Shown: in pieces, positions 62,965-64,000 of the stretch | How the letters are laid out: each line of letters starts with the position of its first letter | Position numbering within the stretch: position 1 is the first letter of the stretch | Origin: Crocinitomicaceae bacterium | Lineage (GTDB): Bacteria > Bacteroidota > Bacteroidia > Flavobacteriales_D > Crocinitomicaceae | DNA length: 64,000 bases | Assembly: GCA_022447585.1 (NCBI GenBank) | Contig: JAKVAR010000014.1 | Coordinates: 62,001-126,000 of the forward strand | Direction: 5' to 3' | Made by a program: the position numbers and the translations under genes | Notes under the pieces: model-generated | Databases searched by the model: none | Told to the model about the DNA's origin: nothing | Seen by the model: only the letters and a program-made list of their open reading frames with translations

Positions 62965-62996
62965 AAAAAAAAGGGCTATTGATTAAATAGCCCTTT
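62965..62996 (-). terminator. Terminator of the T9SS cargo gene at the right edge
   Basis: On the minus strand GGGCTATT-TAATC-AATAGCCC is followed by eight T. Confidence 0.88.
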
Positions 62997-63013
62997 CAAT
63001 ATTATTGAGTTGG

Positions 63014-64000
63014 TTATAGTACTACAACTTTTTTCGTTGTTGTATGTTCACCAGATGTAATCTCTAAGAAGTAACATGCTGCATTCAAATTAGCCGTGTT
63101 AGCTAATGAATGGTTAACGATAGTATTCGTTTCGTTAATTGTCTCTGAAGAAATTACTTTTCCTTGAGTATCTCTTAAAGTGAAGGTCACAGCTTCGTTT
63201 TGAGCAGTGTAATTAATGTTAATCGCCTCACCATTTGAAGGGTTAGGGAATACATTTATGTTCAATGCAGAAAGTTCATCTGAAATTAATCCTAAAGTTC
63301 CATCTACATTAATGTTGTCAACATAAAAGTTGCTCGCTAAATCAGAAGCATTAAATTCAATTTTGAACATTACTTTATCTGAAGCAGCAGATGTATTAAT
63401 TGCAACAGTTGCAGTTTTCCAATCGTTATTAGATGTTGGTGCGTAATCCGTAAAACCAGCAAATCCACCAGTTACTAAATCACCACCTGAGATTCCATTT
63501 GCAACACTTCCTCCAATTGATGTGCCATTAACTGCAATACTTCTTGCTTGCCATGATGCACCACAGTCAGTAGAAGCATATACTTTAACAAATTCAGTGA
63601 TTTGTGATTCTTGAGTTGCATTAGTCGCATATGAATATTTGAACGACATTGTTACTCCAGAAGTATATCTTAAATCAAACGAAGGAGTGATTAATTCATC
63701 AACACTTCCTCCTAGTCTATCGTTGTAGAAGAAATCATCATTAAATAAATCAGCACCTGTAACATCTTTAAAGTTTGTAAGCTTATAAGCTCTAGAGTTA
63801 TCGTATCCATTACCGTTTGATAAAGCAAACTCACCGTAGTTGTTTTCATAATTGTTTACAACAAACCAGTTAGCTGAAGGTCCTTCTAAGTCAATTGATG
63901 TTGGTCCATCGAAAGTGGCATGATCTTGCGATACATATATATAACCTGTTCTAGTCTCTGTTCCTGTACCCGCAGCGTTAGTTACGCGAAGTGTAACCGT
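63014..64000 (-). CDS. T9SS-secreted protein, C-terminal part (cut by window edge)
   Basis: The minus-strand frame is open from 64000 down to the stop at 63014, so at least 328 residues of a longer protein are present; the start lies outside. The edge shows the last strand of a PKD-like domain (TVTLRVTNAAGTGTE). A jelly-roll, MAM-like domain follows (about 63300-63930, with VVNNYENNYGEFALSNG, STDCGASWQ and FYVDNINVDG), then a T9SS sorting domain (NVFPNPSNGEAININY, with a final strand ending HTTTKKVVVL). This tail resembles secreted PKD-containing M43 metalloproteases of the phylum, but the catalytic part is not visible. Confidence 0.85.
   Translation of the reverse strand, partial: TVTLRVTNAAGTGTETRTGYIYVSQDHATFDGPTSIDLEGPSANWFVVNNYENNYGEFALSNGNGYDNSRAYKLTNFKDVTGADLFNDDFFYNDRLGGSVDELITPSFDLRYTSGVTMSFKYSYATNATQESQITEFVKVYASTDCGASWQARSIAVNGTSIGGSVANGISGGDLVTGGFAGFTDYAPTSNNDWKTATVAINTSAASDKVMFKIEFNASDLASNFYVDNINVDGTLGLISDELSALNINVFPNPSNGEAININYTAQNEAVTFTLRDTQGKVISSETINETNTIVNHSLANTANLNAACYFLEITSGEHTTTKKVVVL

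Overview
This AT-rich window reads as a chromosome segment of a Bacteroidota bacterium, most likely in the Flavobacteriales or a close relative. Five things support this: two proteins with type IX secretion (T9SS) C-terminal sorting domains, a PorE-like TPR/PD40/OmpA protein, Bacteroidota-type promoters (TTG about 17-19 nt before TAnnTTTG), almost no Shine-Dalgarno sequences, and the conserved order rpsU-xer-hpf-tRNAs-tuf-secE-nusG-rplKAJL-rpoBC. A genus cannot be named from the sequence alone. No CRISPR array, insertion sequence, prophage or rRNA gene was seen.

Layout. 1-2151 is the end of a polysaccharide locus: a nucleotide-sugar dehydrogenase tail, dTDP-glucose 4,6-dehydratase and a CpsB/YwqE-type phosphatase. 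2230-20440 is mostly housekeeping and envelope genes: a membrane-YceI fusion, a DUF2279 protein divergent from a TetR regulator with its reductase, a LOG-family enzyme, a PASTA protein/T9SS cargo/RluD operon, a PorE-like protein, DUF2851-PspC-K+ channel-RmlD, an AGCS symporter, a helix-hairpin-helix protein and Apt. 20470-36296 runs from an acyl-CoA dehydrogenase into the translation/transcription block: S21, Xer recombinase, HPF, three tRNAs, EF-Tu, tRNA-Trp, SecE, NusG, L11, L1, L10, L7/L12, RpoB, RpoC. 36384-40713 holds DUF3467, an M23 peptidase, a coiled-coil protein, ZapA and RNase Y.

40703-54856 is a tightly packed surface-polysaccharide locus that starts inside the 3' end of rny. It carries a UDP-HexNAc epimerase, two Wzx-like flippases, a nonulosonic (sialic-type) acid cassette (cytidylyltransferase, NeuB-like synthase, KdsC-like phosphatase), two Wzy/WaaL-like membrane proteins, an unrecognised putative GT-B transferase, a PIG-L deacetylase next to an LpxD-like acyltransferase, a GT2, a DegT aminotransferase and a phosphoglycosyl transferase that would start the chain. 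54875-64000 holds a PAP2 phosphatase, ZIP transporter and methyltransferase on the minus strand, then siaB-siaC-coaE, a DPP11-like S46 peptidase, dihydrolipoyl dehydrogenase, and a truncated T9SS cargo gene at the right edge.

The points most worth a second look are the rpsU terminator that contains the xer start codon, the UUG start of rpoB behind two hairpins, the nonulosonate cassette with its unassigned transferase, the deacetylase/LpxD-like pair, the siaB-siaC pair without siaA/siaD, the membrane-YceI fusion, and several genes whose -7 box abuts the start codon. All functions are read from sequence by eye; no database search was run.
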